DNA from: an uncultured Lachnospiraceae bacterium
Lineage (GTDB): Bacteria > Bacillota > Clostridia > Lachnospirales > Lachnospiraceae
Length of the DNA stretch: 64,000 nucleotides
Direction: 5' to 3'
NCBI GenBank assembly: GCA_910576815.1
Contig: CAJTKA010000003.1
Coordinates: 1 to 64,000 of the forward strand
A model generated the notes under the pieces. The model was not told the DNA's origin. It saw only the letters and a program-made list of their open reading frames with translations, and ran no database searches. Below, piece after piece: positions 39,804-48,421 of the stretch. The first letter of the stretch is position 1; each line of letters opens with the position of its first letter. A program made the position numbers and the translations under genes.

Positions 39804-40433
39804 ATGTTTATGATGTCCATCATAGGTAAAATGTTGCATTTGTTTTTGTGGCTGCTATATTATGTAATCATTACAACGATGATTAACAGTATTGTCATGG
39901 GCGTGCTGCATTTTCGCTTTTCATGTGAATGTAAAACCAAAGAGTTTGTGATTGCGAAGGCCAACAGATTTGAGATGCAAACCGGTAATCAGTGCGCCGG
40001 TTTTGCGGCGGCTTATCTTTTGCGGCACTGCAATATTGAAAAAGAAGGGAACAGTTTATATGAAGCGATGCCAAATAAGATGAAAGACGGCTGCGTGCGG
40101 CCCAAAGGAATCATTAAGCTGCTTTCTCAATATGGCTTGAAAGCAAAATACTGTGCCGGGAATCTCAACGCATTGAAAAAGGAAGTCAGCAAAGGAAGGC
40201 CCGTGATCGTGTTGATACGGACATGGAAAAATCAGAATTGGCTGCATTTTGTTCCCGTTGTCGGTTATGATGAACACTATATTTATATAGCGGAATCATT
40301 GAAAGAATTGGTCAACTGCAAGGAACGGTATTATAACAGAAGAATTGCGGTTGGCGAATTTCGGAAGTTATGGAATACGAGTATGTTGAAAATGCCGTGT
40401 TACAGGAATACGTATATTATTACAAAAGATTAA
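39804..40433 (+). CDS. Membrane-anchored C39-like papain-fold protein
   Basis: A 209-residue protein. A membrane segment (IIGKMLHLFLWLLYYVIITTMINSIVMG, about 6-33) precedes a domain with the C39-type pattern: Cys64 in TGNQCAGFAAAYLLRH, His148 in NWLHFVPVVGYDE, and a following Asp. The spacing and the phrases PKGIIKLLSQYG and GRPVIVLIRT fit the Peptidase_C39 group that trims double-glycine leaders or acts as a cysteine protease. No ABC transporter or bacteriocin gene is adjacent. The substrate is unknown. Confidence 0.75.
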   Translation: MFMMSIIGKMLHLFLWLLYYVIITTMINSIVMGVLHFRFSCECKTKEFVIAKANRFEMQTGNQCAGFAAAYLLRHCNIEKEGNSLYEAMPNKMKDGCVRPKGIIKLLSQYGLKAKYCAGNLNALKKEVSKGRPVIVLIRTWKNQNWLHFVPVVGYDEHYIYIAESLKELVNCKERYYNRRIAVGEFRKLWNTSMLKMPCYRNTYIITKD

Positions 40434-40481
40434 AAATATATTTGGATATTTAATTGAAAGGATTGTTTGGTAAAAATCGAA

Positions 40482-40528
40482 TTGACTTTCAAACTACATA
40501 ACGATAAAATACGTAGTGTGAAAGTCAA
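40482..40528 (+). promoter_or_regulatory. GNAT promoter with a dyad flanking the -10
   Basis: TTGACT (40482-40487), 17 bases, TAAAAT (40505-40510). TTGACTTTCAAACTAC (40482-40497) is inverted as GTAGTGTGAAAGTCAA (40513-40528) with one mismatch, so the arms lie on both sides of the -10. Layout and the CTTTC/GAAAG core echo 39743-39786. Confidence 0.6.
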
Positions 40529-40548
40529 CAAAAGGATATCGTTATAAC

Positions 40549-41049
40549 ATGAAAATAGAATACCAATTAGCAACCCCAAATAATCTAAACGAAATCATGC
40601 TCCTAATCAAAAACGCGATCCTCACCATGGAAAACAACCATATTCACCAGTGGGATGAAATCTATCCGACCAAAGAGGATTTTGCCGAAGACATCAGACA
40701 GGGGTGTTTACATATCGGCGTATCAGAGGGAAAAATCGCCGTGGTGTTTGCCCTGAACCGTCAATGCGACGAAGCTTATCAAAATGGCCAGTGGCAATAT
40801 CCCGATAAAAACTACTATGTGGTGCATCGTCTTTGTGTGAACCCGCTTTTTCAACATAAGGGAGTGGCAAAACAAACGATGCTGTATATCGAAGAAAAAT
40901 GCAAGGCGGAAGGGACCATGGCTGTCAGACTGGATGCTTTCAGCCACAACCCTTCCGCGCTAAAACTGTATTCTCACATGGGGTATAGCAGAGTCGGTTA
41001 TGCCCATTGGAGAAAAGGCCGGTTCTATTTGTTTGAGAAATATCTTTGA
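40549..41049 (+). CDS. GNAT-family N-acetyltransferase
   Basis: A 166-residue protein with the acetyl-CoA fold: VVHRLCVNPLFQHKGVAKQTMLYIEEKC holds the V-x-x-x-Q/R-x-x-G-x-G/A pyrophosphate loop, followed by VRLDAFSHNPSALKLYSHMGYSRVG. Acceptor unknown. Its 3' end overlaps the convergent AraC gene by 25 bases. Confidence 0.88.
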   Translation: MKIEYQLATPNNLNEIMLLIKNAILTMENNHIHQWDEIYPTKEDFAEDIRQGCLHIGVSEGKIAVVFALNRQCDEAYQNGQWQYPDKNYYVVHRLCVNPLFQHKGVAKQTMLYIEEKCKAEGTMAVRLDAFSHNPSALKLYSHMGYSRVGYAHWRKGRFYLFEKYL

Positions 41050-42500
41050 TAGAGGAGATTGAGCTGTTCATACGCGCGGCGATCTTCTCTTTGGCAGGCA
41101 TCAATCAATTGGCCTAATTTTTCCCGGATTGGTCGGCTGCCAAAATTGTTGAGCATGGCCTTTGTATCGTTCCAATCGCCGATCAGGTCTTTCATATCTT
41201 CGGCAGCCTTGCTGACTTTAAGAAAAGAGGCGGAAATATCCATACAAAGTTTCTTTTCTGTATCTTCGCGTTGGTCTGCCAGCTCCTCAAAATAATTTGC
41301 CGCCCATTTTCTGCCGTCCTGCAGACAGGTCATCGCGTCATTTTGGACAAGAAACATGGAAAATAAGGTATCAAAAGTACTGCCGTTTTCAAACCACTTC
41401 TCCTGAAGCAGCATTTCTTTCCAGGCTTCATACGCTTGGATTCCTTTGGCATAGGTGTTTTCTTCTCTTGCCTCCATGACTGCAAGCGCCATTTTTATAA
41501 TATCTCTGTCGTGGTGGGAAGTATCTTCAAGCGTACCGATGCACATCACTGCCTGTGTATCGGTATTTTCCCACCATGTGTGGCAGCGGAAATAGCCGTT
41601 GTCCAAGGTGCTGATATCGGAGGCAAATTCCGGGTCATTTTGAAAGAAATTCCAACCCATGACAATATCGCCATCTTCTTCAAATCCTGTGACGATGCAG
41701 GGTTCCGGCGGGCCAATGATACCTAAGGCAATAATCGGATAGCCGTTTGCGATCGTTTTCTTCATATAGTCGGAGAATTCCTTTTTGGTCGTCTCCTTAT
41801 TCCGCCCCAGGAAAGAGAATTCCCTACCAAGCGCTTTTGCCCCATACCGGTAGATATCATTGGATTCATTCAGCGTATGATAGATGTCGATATTGCTCAG
41901 ATCCCACTCGTTTCTGTTCCAGACCAAGCGGAAAGCGGCTCCGGTCGCTGCCATGATATAAGCATAAGAAACCGTATCGCCCAGATATTCTGATACCGCT
42001 TTTACACAAATGGGGAACATGGTGTTGCTGCCATAGGTCCCATGTTCGATTTTTCGGATCCCATATAATATCGTTTTGTTCTTGTTTGGTTTCATCCTGT
42101 TCTCATCGCTCCTTTTCATTTTTCGGTCAAGTTGTTCCAACCCAAAAACACCCGGCTCCAGCAGCCGTCCTCCCATCAATGGCCGCTTAGCACGAAATCG
42201 ACTGGGAGTCATGCCGAAATGCCTTTGAAAAGCCCTTGTATAAGATTCCGGATTAGAGAATCCGTGCTCCAGAGCGATCGTAAGGATTTTTTTATCAGAA
42301 TGCAGCAGTTCAAATGCAGAGGCAATCAATTTTCGCCTTTTATAATACTGCATGATCGGCATGTTTACATGTCTGTAAAACAGCTCCCGCAGATAAGTTT
42401 CGGAAAAGCCAAAACTTTTAGCCATCTCCGTGACACTCATATTCGTAAGATGACTCTCTACATAATTGATCAGAGCGTGTGTTATGGTTGAATAACTCAT
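41025..42500 (-). CDS. AraC-family regulator fused to a C39/BtrH-like domain
   Basis: About 491 residues from ATG 42500 (AGCAGGAAAAAC upstream). The helix-turn-helix pair is at the N-terminus (VTEMAKSFGFSETYLRELFYRH and ALEHGFSNPESYTRAFQRHFG), the reverse of most AraC proteins. After a linker, residues about 140-330 resemble the papain-fold BtrH/C39-like domain (GTYGSNTMFPICVKAVSEYLG, then GYPIIALGIIGPPEPCIVTGFEEDGDIVMGW). A helical tail follows (EAWKEMLLQEKWFENG). It could sense a peptide or thioester ligand. Function is inferred only. Confidence 0.75.
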   Translation of the reverse strand: MSYSTITHALINYVESHLTNMSVTEMAKSFGFSETYLRELFYRHVNMPIMQYYKRRKLIASAFELLHSDKKILTIALEHGFSNPESYTRAFQRHFGMTPSRFRAKRPLMGGRLLEPGVFGLEQLDRKMKRSDENRMKPNKNKTILYGIRKIEHGTYGSNTMFPICVKAVSEYLGDTVSYAYIMAATGAAFRLVWNRNEWDLSNIDIYHTLNESNDIYRYGAKALGREFSFLGRNKETTKKEFSDYMKKTIANGYPIIALGIIGPPEPCIVTGFEEDGDIVMGWNFFQNDPEFASDISTLDNGYFRCHTWWENTDTQAVMCIGTLEDTSHHDRDIIKMALAVMEAREENTYAKGIQAYEAWKEMLLQEKWFENGSTFDTLFSMFLVQNDAMTCLQDGRKWAANYFEELADQREDTEKKLCMDISASFLKVSKAAEDMKDLIGDWNDTKAMLNNFGSRPIREKLGQLIDACQREDRRAYEQLNLLYQRYFSNK

Positions 42501-42766
42501 GTTTTTCCTGCTTTCCATCGCGATGTAATAACAGTATAGCAATGTTGTTTGAGTCTGTCTTGACTATTTTATGGTTCTTTTGCGGCGGCTCTGAAACCAA
42601 TGGTTGAAAACCACTACGATTTATCCTTTGACTTTCTGTGCGGGGAACTTTACACTGGTCTTACATCGACTAATACGAACGACTCTGAGTTGTTGGATGA
42701 TTCAGAAAAGGAAGGAAAGAATCATAAACGGTATGGAAATATCGTTATAATTTGGAGGAAACCAAC

Positions 42767-43735
42767 ATGGAAAATATAACCTGTCACGGAATATCCATGG
42801 GCGGGAAACTTTATTCCCTGCGCATGGCAAAGCGAATGAGTCAGGAACAGATGGCGGCAGTTCTTGGCATCAGTCCGGCAGCGGTCTCCAAATGGGAACG
42901 GGATCTGTCAAAACCGAGCATTGAAATGTTGTGGGCGCTGGCGGATCTTTTTGCGTGCAGCATTGACGAACTGGTGGGCAGAACGCAGATACAGGTAGAA
43001 AAAGTGGGGATTTATGACGAAGAAAAACTCCGCCTTGCCGTGATTGGGGAGGACTTATTACAATGCAGTGAGACCGGCAGGGCGCAGGGATTGCTGGCTT
43101 TGGAATCCTGCATTCCTACGTTTAAAGGCGGCAGCAGATTCCTTCCTTTTGCCATTCCTTATGCGCTGGATTTGTTCATGAAACAGTTGGGACCGGATGA
43201 GATATTTTCTTTTTTGGAAAATTATGCGGCGACACTTTCTGAGGAAGAACATGCGGAAGGGAAAATGATTGTGGCAGCGCTGCGAAAGATTTTTTCGGGA
43301 GAATCTACGGAAATCGTCAGGGAATTGATTACATCTTTTATCGGCATGGAGTACAGAGAGAAGAACGCTGAGAAAATACGGGAAGTATTACAGTATACGC
43401 GCGAGGAAATACTGGAACAGTATCAGGGCAAAAAACGTTTTTCCGAAAAAACAGATTTACTGGAGAATTTCGGGGGTTTGGGAGATTTTGAGATCCGCCT
43501 TATTTTGCGAAATACGGACAACGTGACGCTGACGACGGCGCTTATGGGCGCATCCGGCAAAGTCGTCAAAGCTTTTTTGAAAAACCTTTCGGAACGAATG
43601 CTGTACTTTATTCATGAAGATATGGTACAATGGAGCGGTACGGAGGATGAGATTCTGGATGCACAGAGAAAGCTGCTCGAGCTTGGACATTTGTGTCTGA
43701 AAGAAATGGATAAGGATGAGAGCGCCGATTCCTGA
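42767..43735 (+). CDS. XRE regulator carrying MotA-like and FliG C-terminal sequence
   Basis: A 322-residue protein from ATG 42767 (GGAGG 8 bases upstream). Residues 11-70 are a Cro/CI helix-turn-helix (LYSLRMAKRMSQEQMAAVLGISPAAVSKWERDLSKP). Residues about 90-200 resemble the cytoplasmic part of the flagellar stator MotA (GRAQGLLALES, FAIPYALDLFMKQLGPDEI). The last 85 residues fit the FliG C-terminal domain (LRNTDNVTLTTALMGASG, KNLSERMLYFIHED, DEILDAQRKLLELG), the rotor part that contacts MotA. No membrane span and no flagellar genes nearby. It may regulate through an interaction derived from motility proteins; the target is unknown. Confidence 0.75.
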   Translation: MENITCHGISMGGKLYSLRMAKRMSQEQMAAVLGISPAAVSKWERDLSKPSIEMLWALADLFACSIDELVGRTQIQVEKVGIYDEEKLRLAVIGEDLLQCSETGRAQGLLALESCIPTFKGGSRFLPFAIPYALDLFMKQLGPDEIFSFLENYAATLSEEEHAEGKMIVAALRKIFSGESTEIVRELITSFIGMEYREKNAEKIREVLQYTREEILEQYQGKKRFSEKTDLLENFGGLGDFEIRLILRNTDNVTLTTALMGASGKVVKAFLKNLSERMLYFIHEDMVQWSGTEDEILDAQRKLLELGHLCLKEMDKDESADS

Positions 43736-43749
43736 CGGGACGTAAATGT

Positions 43750-44325
43750 ATGGAGAATGTGATGTCCAAAAAATTATCGGAAATGACATTGGAAGAACTG
43801 TGGCAGTTATTTCCCATTTTTCTTGTGGAGCATGATAACAGATGGAGAGTATGGTACAATGAAGAATGTCAAAGAATACATGATTTTTTAGCGGGGATAG
43901 ATGTAAGGATCAGCCATATTGGAAGCACTGCGATCGAAAACATTTGGGCCAAGCCGATCATTGACATTTTGGTGGAGATTCCTTTGCAGGAAGATATCTT
44001 TAACGTGAAGGAGCTGATCGTACAAAACGGGTATCTTTGTATGTCGGAAAGCGAGCGGAAGATATCTTTTAATAGAGGATATACTGAAAACGGATTTGCA
44101 GAAAAGGTATTTCACTTACATTTGAGATATTCGGGCGACAACGACGAAGTGTATTTCAGGGATTACTTGAATGATAATCCTACGATAGCGAAAGAATATG
44201 AGAAGTTAAAGCTGTGGCTCTGGAAAGCCTATGAACATGATCGGGACGGCTATACGGATGCCAAGCATGAGTTTGTCTGTGAATATACCAAAAAAGCAAG
44301 AGAAACTTATAAGGACAAATATTAA
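43750..44325 (+). CDS. GrpB family protein
   Basis: A 191-residue protein; an alternative start is ATG 43762. The nucleotidyltransferase-like core VRISHIGSTAIENIWAKPIIDILVEI is diagnostic of the GrpB (UPF0157) family, followed by HLHLRYSGDNDEVYFRDYLNDNP. Biochemical activity is unestablished. It lies 14 bases behind the XRE-FliG gene, so the two may be co-transcribed. Confidence 0.85.
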   Translation: MENVMSKKLSEMTLEELWQLFPIFLVEHDNRWRVWYNEECQRIHDFLAGIDVRISHIGSTAIENIWAKPIIDILVEIPLQEDIFNVKELIVQNGYLCMSESERKISFNRGYTENGFAEKVFHLHLRYSGDNDEVYFRDYLNDNPTIAKEYEKLKLWLWKAYEHDRDGYTDAKHEFVCEYTKKARETYKDKY

Positions 44326-44366
44326 TAAAAATATTTTTAGGATAAAGACAGAAAGGATAAAGCAAC

Positions 44367-45212
44367 ATGAAAAGAATGATTGTAACAGGCTGTAACGGAC
44401 AGCTCGGGCGGGCCGTGAATCTGCAATACGAAAACAGCAGCGAGTATGAACTGATCAATACGGATGTGGGAGAACTGGACATCACGAAGGTGGATGACGT
44501 GATGCAATTTGCGCGGGAGATCAAGCCCTATGCGATTATCAACTGTGCAGCCTACACGGCAGTGGAAGCCTGCGAGAAGGAGGAGGATCTTGCCTTTCGC
44601 ATCAATGCCATCGGCGCGCGCAATCTGAGTATTGCGGCGAACGAGACGGGCGCAAAGCTGATGCACATTTCTACGGACTATGTGTTCGACGGCAACGGTA
44701 CGAGGCCCTACAAGGAAACCGATCCGACGGGACCGCAGGGGGCATACGGCAGGACGAAGCTTGCGGGAGAGGAATTTGTCAAAGAGTTTAACGACAGGCA
44801 TTTCATCCTGCGCACGGCGTGGCTCTACGGCGACGGCAAGAATTTTGTAAAAACAATGCTCAGACTGAGCGAGACCAATGATAAGGTGCGGGTCGTGCGT
44901 GATCAGGTGGGCTCTCCCACGAGCGCGGCGGAGCTTGCAAAGGCGATCGCATATCTTTTGCCGACGGAAAATTATGGGCTGTTTCATGCGACCTGCGAAG
45001 GGGATTGCAGCTGGGCTCAGTTTACGGAAGAAATCTTCCGCCTGGCAGGCAAAAAGACCGTGGTGGAGGCAATCACGTCTGAGGAGTACGGCGCAGCGGT
45101 GAAGCGTCCCGCATACTCTATTCTGGATAATTATATGTTCCGCATGACGACGGATTTTGCGTTTGCTGATTGGCATGACGCGATTGCTGCATACTTAAAG
45201 GAGCAAAATTAA
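44367..45212 (+). CDS. rfbD: dTDP-4-dehydrorhamnose reductase
   Basis: A 281-residue NAD(P)-binding Rossmann protein with VTGCNGQLG, AYTAVEACEKE, the TDYVFDG segment and the catalytic YGRTKLAGE (Tyr-x3-Lys). It makes dTDP-L-rhamnose from the keto sugar, the last step of the pathway. The earlier rfbA, rfbB and rfbC genes are not in this window. It opens the exopolysaccharide cluster. Confidence 0.93.
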   Translation: MKRMIVTGCNGQLGRAVNLQYENSSEYELINTDVGELDITKVDDVMQFAREIKPYAIINCAAYTAVEACEKEEDLAFRINAIGARNLSIAANETGAKLMHISTDYVFDGNGTRPYKETDPTGPQGAYGRTKLAGEEFVKEFNDRHFILRTAWLYGDGKNFVKTMLRLSETNDKVRVVRDQVGSPTSAAELAKAIAYLLPTENYGLFHATCEGDCSWAQFTEEIFRLAGKKTVVEAITSEEYGAAVKRPAYSILDNYMFRMTTDFAFADWHDAIAAYLKEQN

Positions 45213-45364
45213 AGGCATGACCACGGTTTTTCTTTACAGGTGGTGCTTTTTGTGAGAAGATGGACGAGAATAGAGCGTGGCACGAGGAGTGAAACGAAAA
45301 GCAAATCCTATGGCGACGCTGAAAAGGGATTGAAATTCGGATAGAAAGGAAACGGTGTATCAAG

Positions 45365-46435
45365 ATGCAGAAGACAGCGCTTATCACAGGGATCACGGGG
45401 CAGGACGGCTCCTATCTGGCGGAGTTTTTATTGGAAAAGGGGTACGAGGTGCACGGCCTGATCCGCAGGCACAGTATTGCCAATACACAGCGTATCGACC
45501 ATCTGATCGCGTCCGACTATCAAAAGGTGAAATTCTTCCTGCACTATGCGGATACCACCGATTCCAGCAACCTGATGCGGTTGATTGCGGAGATTCGCCC
45601 GACGGAAGTCTATAATCTGGCGGCGCAGTCTCATGTGGGCGTGTCTTTTGAGGTGCCGGAGTACACGGCGGAGGCGACGGGTGTAAGTACCTTAAAGCTT
45701 CTGGAGGCGATTCGGGTAAACGGCGGAACATGCAGATTTTATCAGGCTTCCACATCGGAACTTTTTGGAGGTATCCCGGAGACAGCGCCGCAGAGTGAGA
45801 AAACACCCTTTTATCCCAAGAGCCCTTACGGTGCGGCCAAGCTTTACTCCTATTGGATCACGGTGAATTACAGGGAATCTTATAATATGTACGCCTGCAA
45901 CGGTATTCTTTTTAACCATGAATCTCCCAGACGCGGAGAGAATTTCGTGACGAGAAAAATTACGCTGGCGATTGCGAATATCATTGCGGGAAAGCAGGAG
46001 AAGCTTTCTCTCGGCAATATGAATGCAAAACGTGACTGGGGCTTTGCAGGGGACTACATCAAGGGGATGTGGCTGATGCTGCAGCAGGATAAAGCGGACG
46101 ACTATGTGCTGGCGACAAATGAGACGCATACGGTCAGGGAGTTTGTGGAAGCAGCGTTCGGGGAGCTTGGAATCAGCATCCGCTGGGAGGGCAGCGGCGT
46201 AAACGAGAAGGGGTATGATGCAAAAACGGACAGGCTTCTTGTGGATGTCAATCCTGAATTTTATCGTCCTGCGGAAGTGGAATTTCTCTGGGGCAACTGC
46301 CAGAAGGCGGAGAAGGAGCTTGGTTGGAAGCGCGATGTGGACTTTAAGGGTTTGGTTTCCATGATGATGAATGCGGATTTGAAAGAGATCGCGGGAATGA
46401 GCTGCGAGGAATATCGGAGTAAGAACGAAAATTGA
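45365..46435 (+). CDS. gmd: GDP-mannose 4,6-dehydratase
   Basis: A 356-residue SDR enzyme with ITGITGQDGSYLAEFLLEKGYEVHG, ASTSELFGG, the catalytic YGAAKLYSYW and FNHESPRRGENFVTRKI, all characteristic of Gmd. It turns GDP-mannose into the 4-keto-6-deoxy intermediate that Fcl (49703) converts to GDP-L-fucose, so the polymer probably contains fucose. Confidence 0.95.
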   Translation: MQKTALITGITGQDGSYLAEFLLEKGYEVHGLIRRHSIANTQRIDHLIASDYQKVKFFLHYADTTDSSNLMRLIAEIRPTEVYNLAAQSHVGVSFEVPEYTAEATGVSTLKLLEAIRVNGGTCRFYQASTSELFGGIPETAPQSEKTPFYPKSPYGAAKLYSYWITVNYRESYNMYACNGILFNHESPRRGENFVTRKITLAIANIIAGKQEKLSLGNMNAKRDWGFAGDYIKGMWLMLQQDKADDYVLATNETHTVREFVEAAFGELGISIRWEGSGVNEKGYDAKTDRLLVDVNPEFYRPAEVEFLWGNCQKAEKELGWKRDVDFKGLVSMMMNADLKEIAGMSCEEYRSKNEN

Positions 46436-46548
46436 ATTGCGCCAAAAGCGACGCAAGATACGATATTGGAAAATGCGTTTTAGGGTGTAATAGGATGTAA
46501 TAAAAAACGCAATGGAAACGATGTAATATAAAGGAAATAGATAGCGAA

Positions 46549-48387
46549 ATGTTGTCGGTGATATTGATATGGACCTATATGATATTGACCACGTTTTTGG
46601 TGGGGTATGGCGTGCTGCGTTTTTTAACGCGGCACCTTGCTTATATTGCCTCGAAGCACGGTGAAAATGCTGTCGGTAAGGAGAGCGTGGATGAAATCGG
46701 GGGAGTGGATGATGCGGCGGTCGGTCGGGTCTCCTATGAATATGGCGTAGACGCGTATGTCATGTGCGGGCTGGTCTGCGTCACGGTTTATGCGCAGTTT
46801 TTCAGCCTGTTTGCGGGCGTAGGGTTATGGGCGAATGTCGTTTTATGCGCCGCCTGTATTGTCATTTTTCTGCGGGAACGGCAGGGAATATTGGATACGC
46901 TGAAAGGGTGGCTGCCGTTGGGAGACGGCGGCGCGGTTAAAGCCGAGGCGGGGGTGAGCGGGAAATCTGACAGTATATTTTGCGTGATAAAATGCGCTTC
47001 TGTGATATTGCTGTTTCTGCTATTTGCCTACGGCACCTCCCACGGGATCCCCCACTACGACACGGCTCTCTACCATGCCCAGAGCATTCGCTGGATCGAG
47101 GAGTACGGCGTGGTAAAAGGTCTCGGCAATCTGCATTGCAGGCTGGCCTATAACAGTTCTTCCTTTGTGCTGTCCGCCCTTTACAGCATGTTTTTTTTAG
47201 GGGGACAGTCTTTTCACTGCGCGGCGGGATTTCTCGCCTTTGTTCTGGCGGCAGGGTGCCTGCGGCTTATAGATTCCCTGCGGGAAAGAAGGCTTCGTGC
47301 CGCTGATTTTGCGCGAGTGATGTGCGTCTATTATCTGGTCAATATTTTCGATGAGATGATCTCTCCGGCTTCCGATTATTTTATGGTGTTGATTGCCTTT
47401 TATCTGGTGATCACATGGCTTTCGCTTGCGGAGCGTGGAGAGAAGGAAATCTTCCCCTATGCGCTTTTATGTGTGCTCGCCGTGTTTTTGCTGACGGTGA
47501 AGCTTTCGGCGGCTTTGATTTTACTGCTTACCATTTATCCCGCCTGCCGTCTGGTAAAGGAGAAGCGGTGGGGGCAGACGGGCGTTTATCTGGGGCTTGG
47601 CATTGTGATGGCGTTACCTTTTTTGATCCGAAATGTGTTGCTTTCGGGGTGGCTGGTTTACCCCTTTACAAGCATTGATTTCTTTGATGTGGCATGGAAG
47701 ATACCCAAGGGCATAGCGGATTATGACGCGCGGGAGATTCAGGTCTGGGGCAGGGGTTACAGCGATGTGGCAAATTATGATATTTCGCCGAGGGCATGGC
47801 TTCCCGAGTGGTTTCGTGCTCTGGCAGGAAGCGATAAAGTTTTTGTGATGGCTGCGGTTTTGGCAGTGGTGGCGCTGCTTGTTTGGATCGGGTATTGCTT
47901 ATGGCGGCGCCGGTTTTTTGCACTTTTGCTGATACAGTGTACGGTAACGGCCTCCTTCATTTTCTGGCTGGGCACTTCGCCCCTGATGCGCTACGGCTGC
48001 GTTTATGTGTATCTGACCCCGGCGCTTGTGTTCGGGGGAATCTATGCGGCGGTGATGGAAACGGAGCGGCGGGTGCCGATTGGCAGCAGGCGGAAGGCAG
48101 TAAGTCGGTGTGCTTGCGCAGCAATATGTTTGCTGCTCGTTTACAAAGCATTTGCACTGGGGCATGGCATCGTTTCCTCCTATGAAAATAATCACTGGAT
48201 CTTGCAGAAGGATTATGAAAATTTTGCTGTGGAATCCTGCAAGATCGAAGGGGTGACCTTTTATTACCCTGTCGAGGGAGATCAGACGGGGTATGACGCG
48301 TTTCCCTCCGCGCCGACCAGACCGCAGATCGCCTTTTTGGGGGAAGGCATTGGGGATGGATTCCGCGCGGCACAGGCGGTAGAATAA
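46549..48387 (+). CDS. Large polytopic membrane protein of polysaccharide synthesis
   Basis: A 612-residue protein with about twelve hydrophobic segments. A loop HGIPHYDTALYHAQSIRWIEEYGVVKGLGNLHCRL resembles the DxD/E-containing periplasmic loops of GT-C membrane glycosyltransferases and LIC_10190-type proteins. It likely transfers or modifies sugars from a polyprenyl donor outside the membrane. I cannot assign it further. It is convergent with the hydrolase gene at 48420. Confidence 0.7.
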   Translation: MLSVILIWTYMILTTFLVGYGVLRFLTRHLAYIASKHGENAVGKESVDEIGGVDDAAVGRVSYEYGVDAYVMCGLVCVTVYAQFFSLFAGVGLWANVVLCAACIVIFLRERQGILDTLKGWLPLGDGGAVKAEAGVSGKSDSIFCVIKCASVILLFLLFAYGTSHGIPHYDTALYHAQSIRWIEEYGVVKGLGNLHCRLAYNSSSFVLSALYSMFFLGGQSFHCAAGFLAFVLAAGCLRLIDSLRERRLRAADFARVMCVYYLVNIFDEMISPASDYFMVLIAFYLVITWLSLAERGEKEIFPYALLCVLAVFLLTVKLSAALILLLTIYPACRLVKEKRWGQTGVYLGLGIVMALPFLIRNVLLSGWLVYPFTSIDFFDVAWKIPKGIADYDAREIQVWGRGYSDVANYDISPRAWLPEWFRALAGSDKVFVMAAVLAVVALLVWIGYCLWRRRFFALLLIQCTVTASFIFWLGTSPLMRYGCVYVYLTPALVFGGIYAAVMETERRVPIGSRRKAVSRCACAAICLLLVYKAFALGHGIVSSYENNHWILQKDYENFAVESCKIEGVTFYYPVEGDQTGYDAFPSAPTRPQIAFLGEGIGDGFRAAQAVE

Positions 48388-48401
48388 TGGATCAGGCAAA
48401 A

Positions 48402-48421
48402 GACGGCCGATAGCGGCCGTC
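48402..48421. terminator. GC-rich hairpin between convergent genes
   Basis: GACGGCC pairs with GGCCGTC around GATAGC. No T tract follows on either strand, so it is a weak terminator at best. It overlaps the stop region of the minus-strand hydrolase. Confidence 0.45.

Noticed and set aside
45666..46456. Minus-strand frame antisense to gmd
   Set aside because: gmd is unmistakable on the plus strand, and the antisense frame shows no recognisable features.
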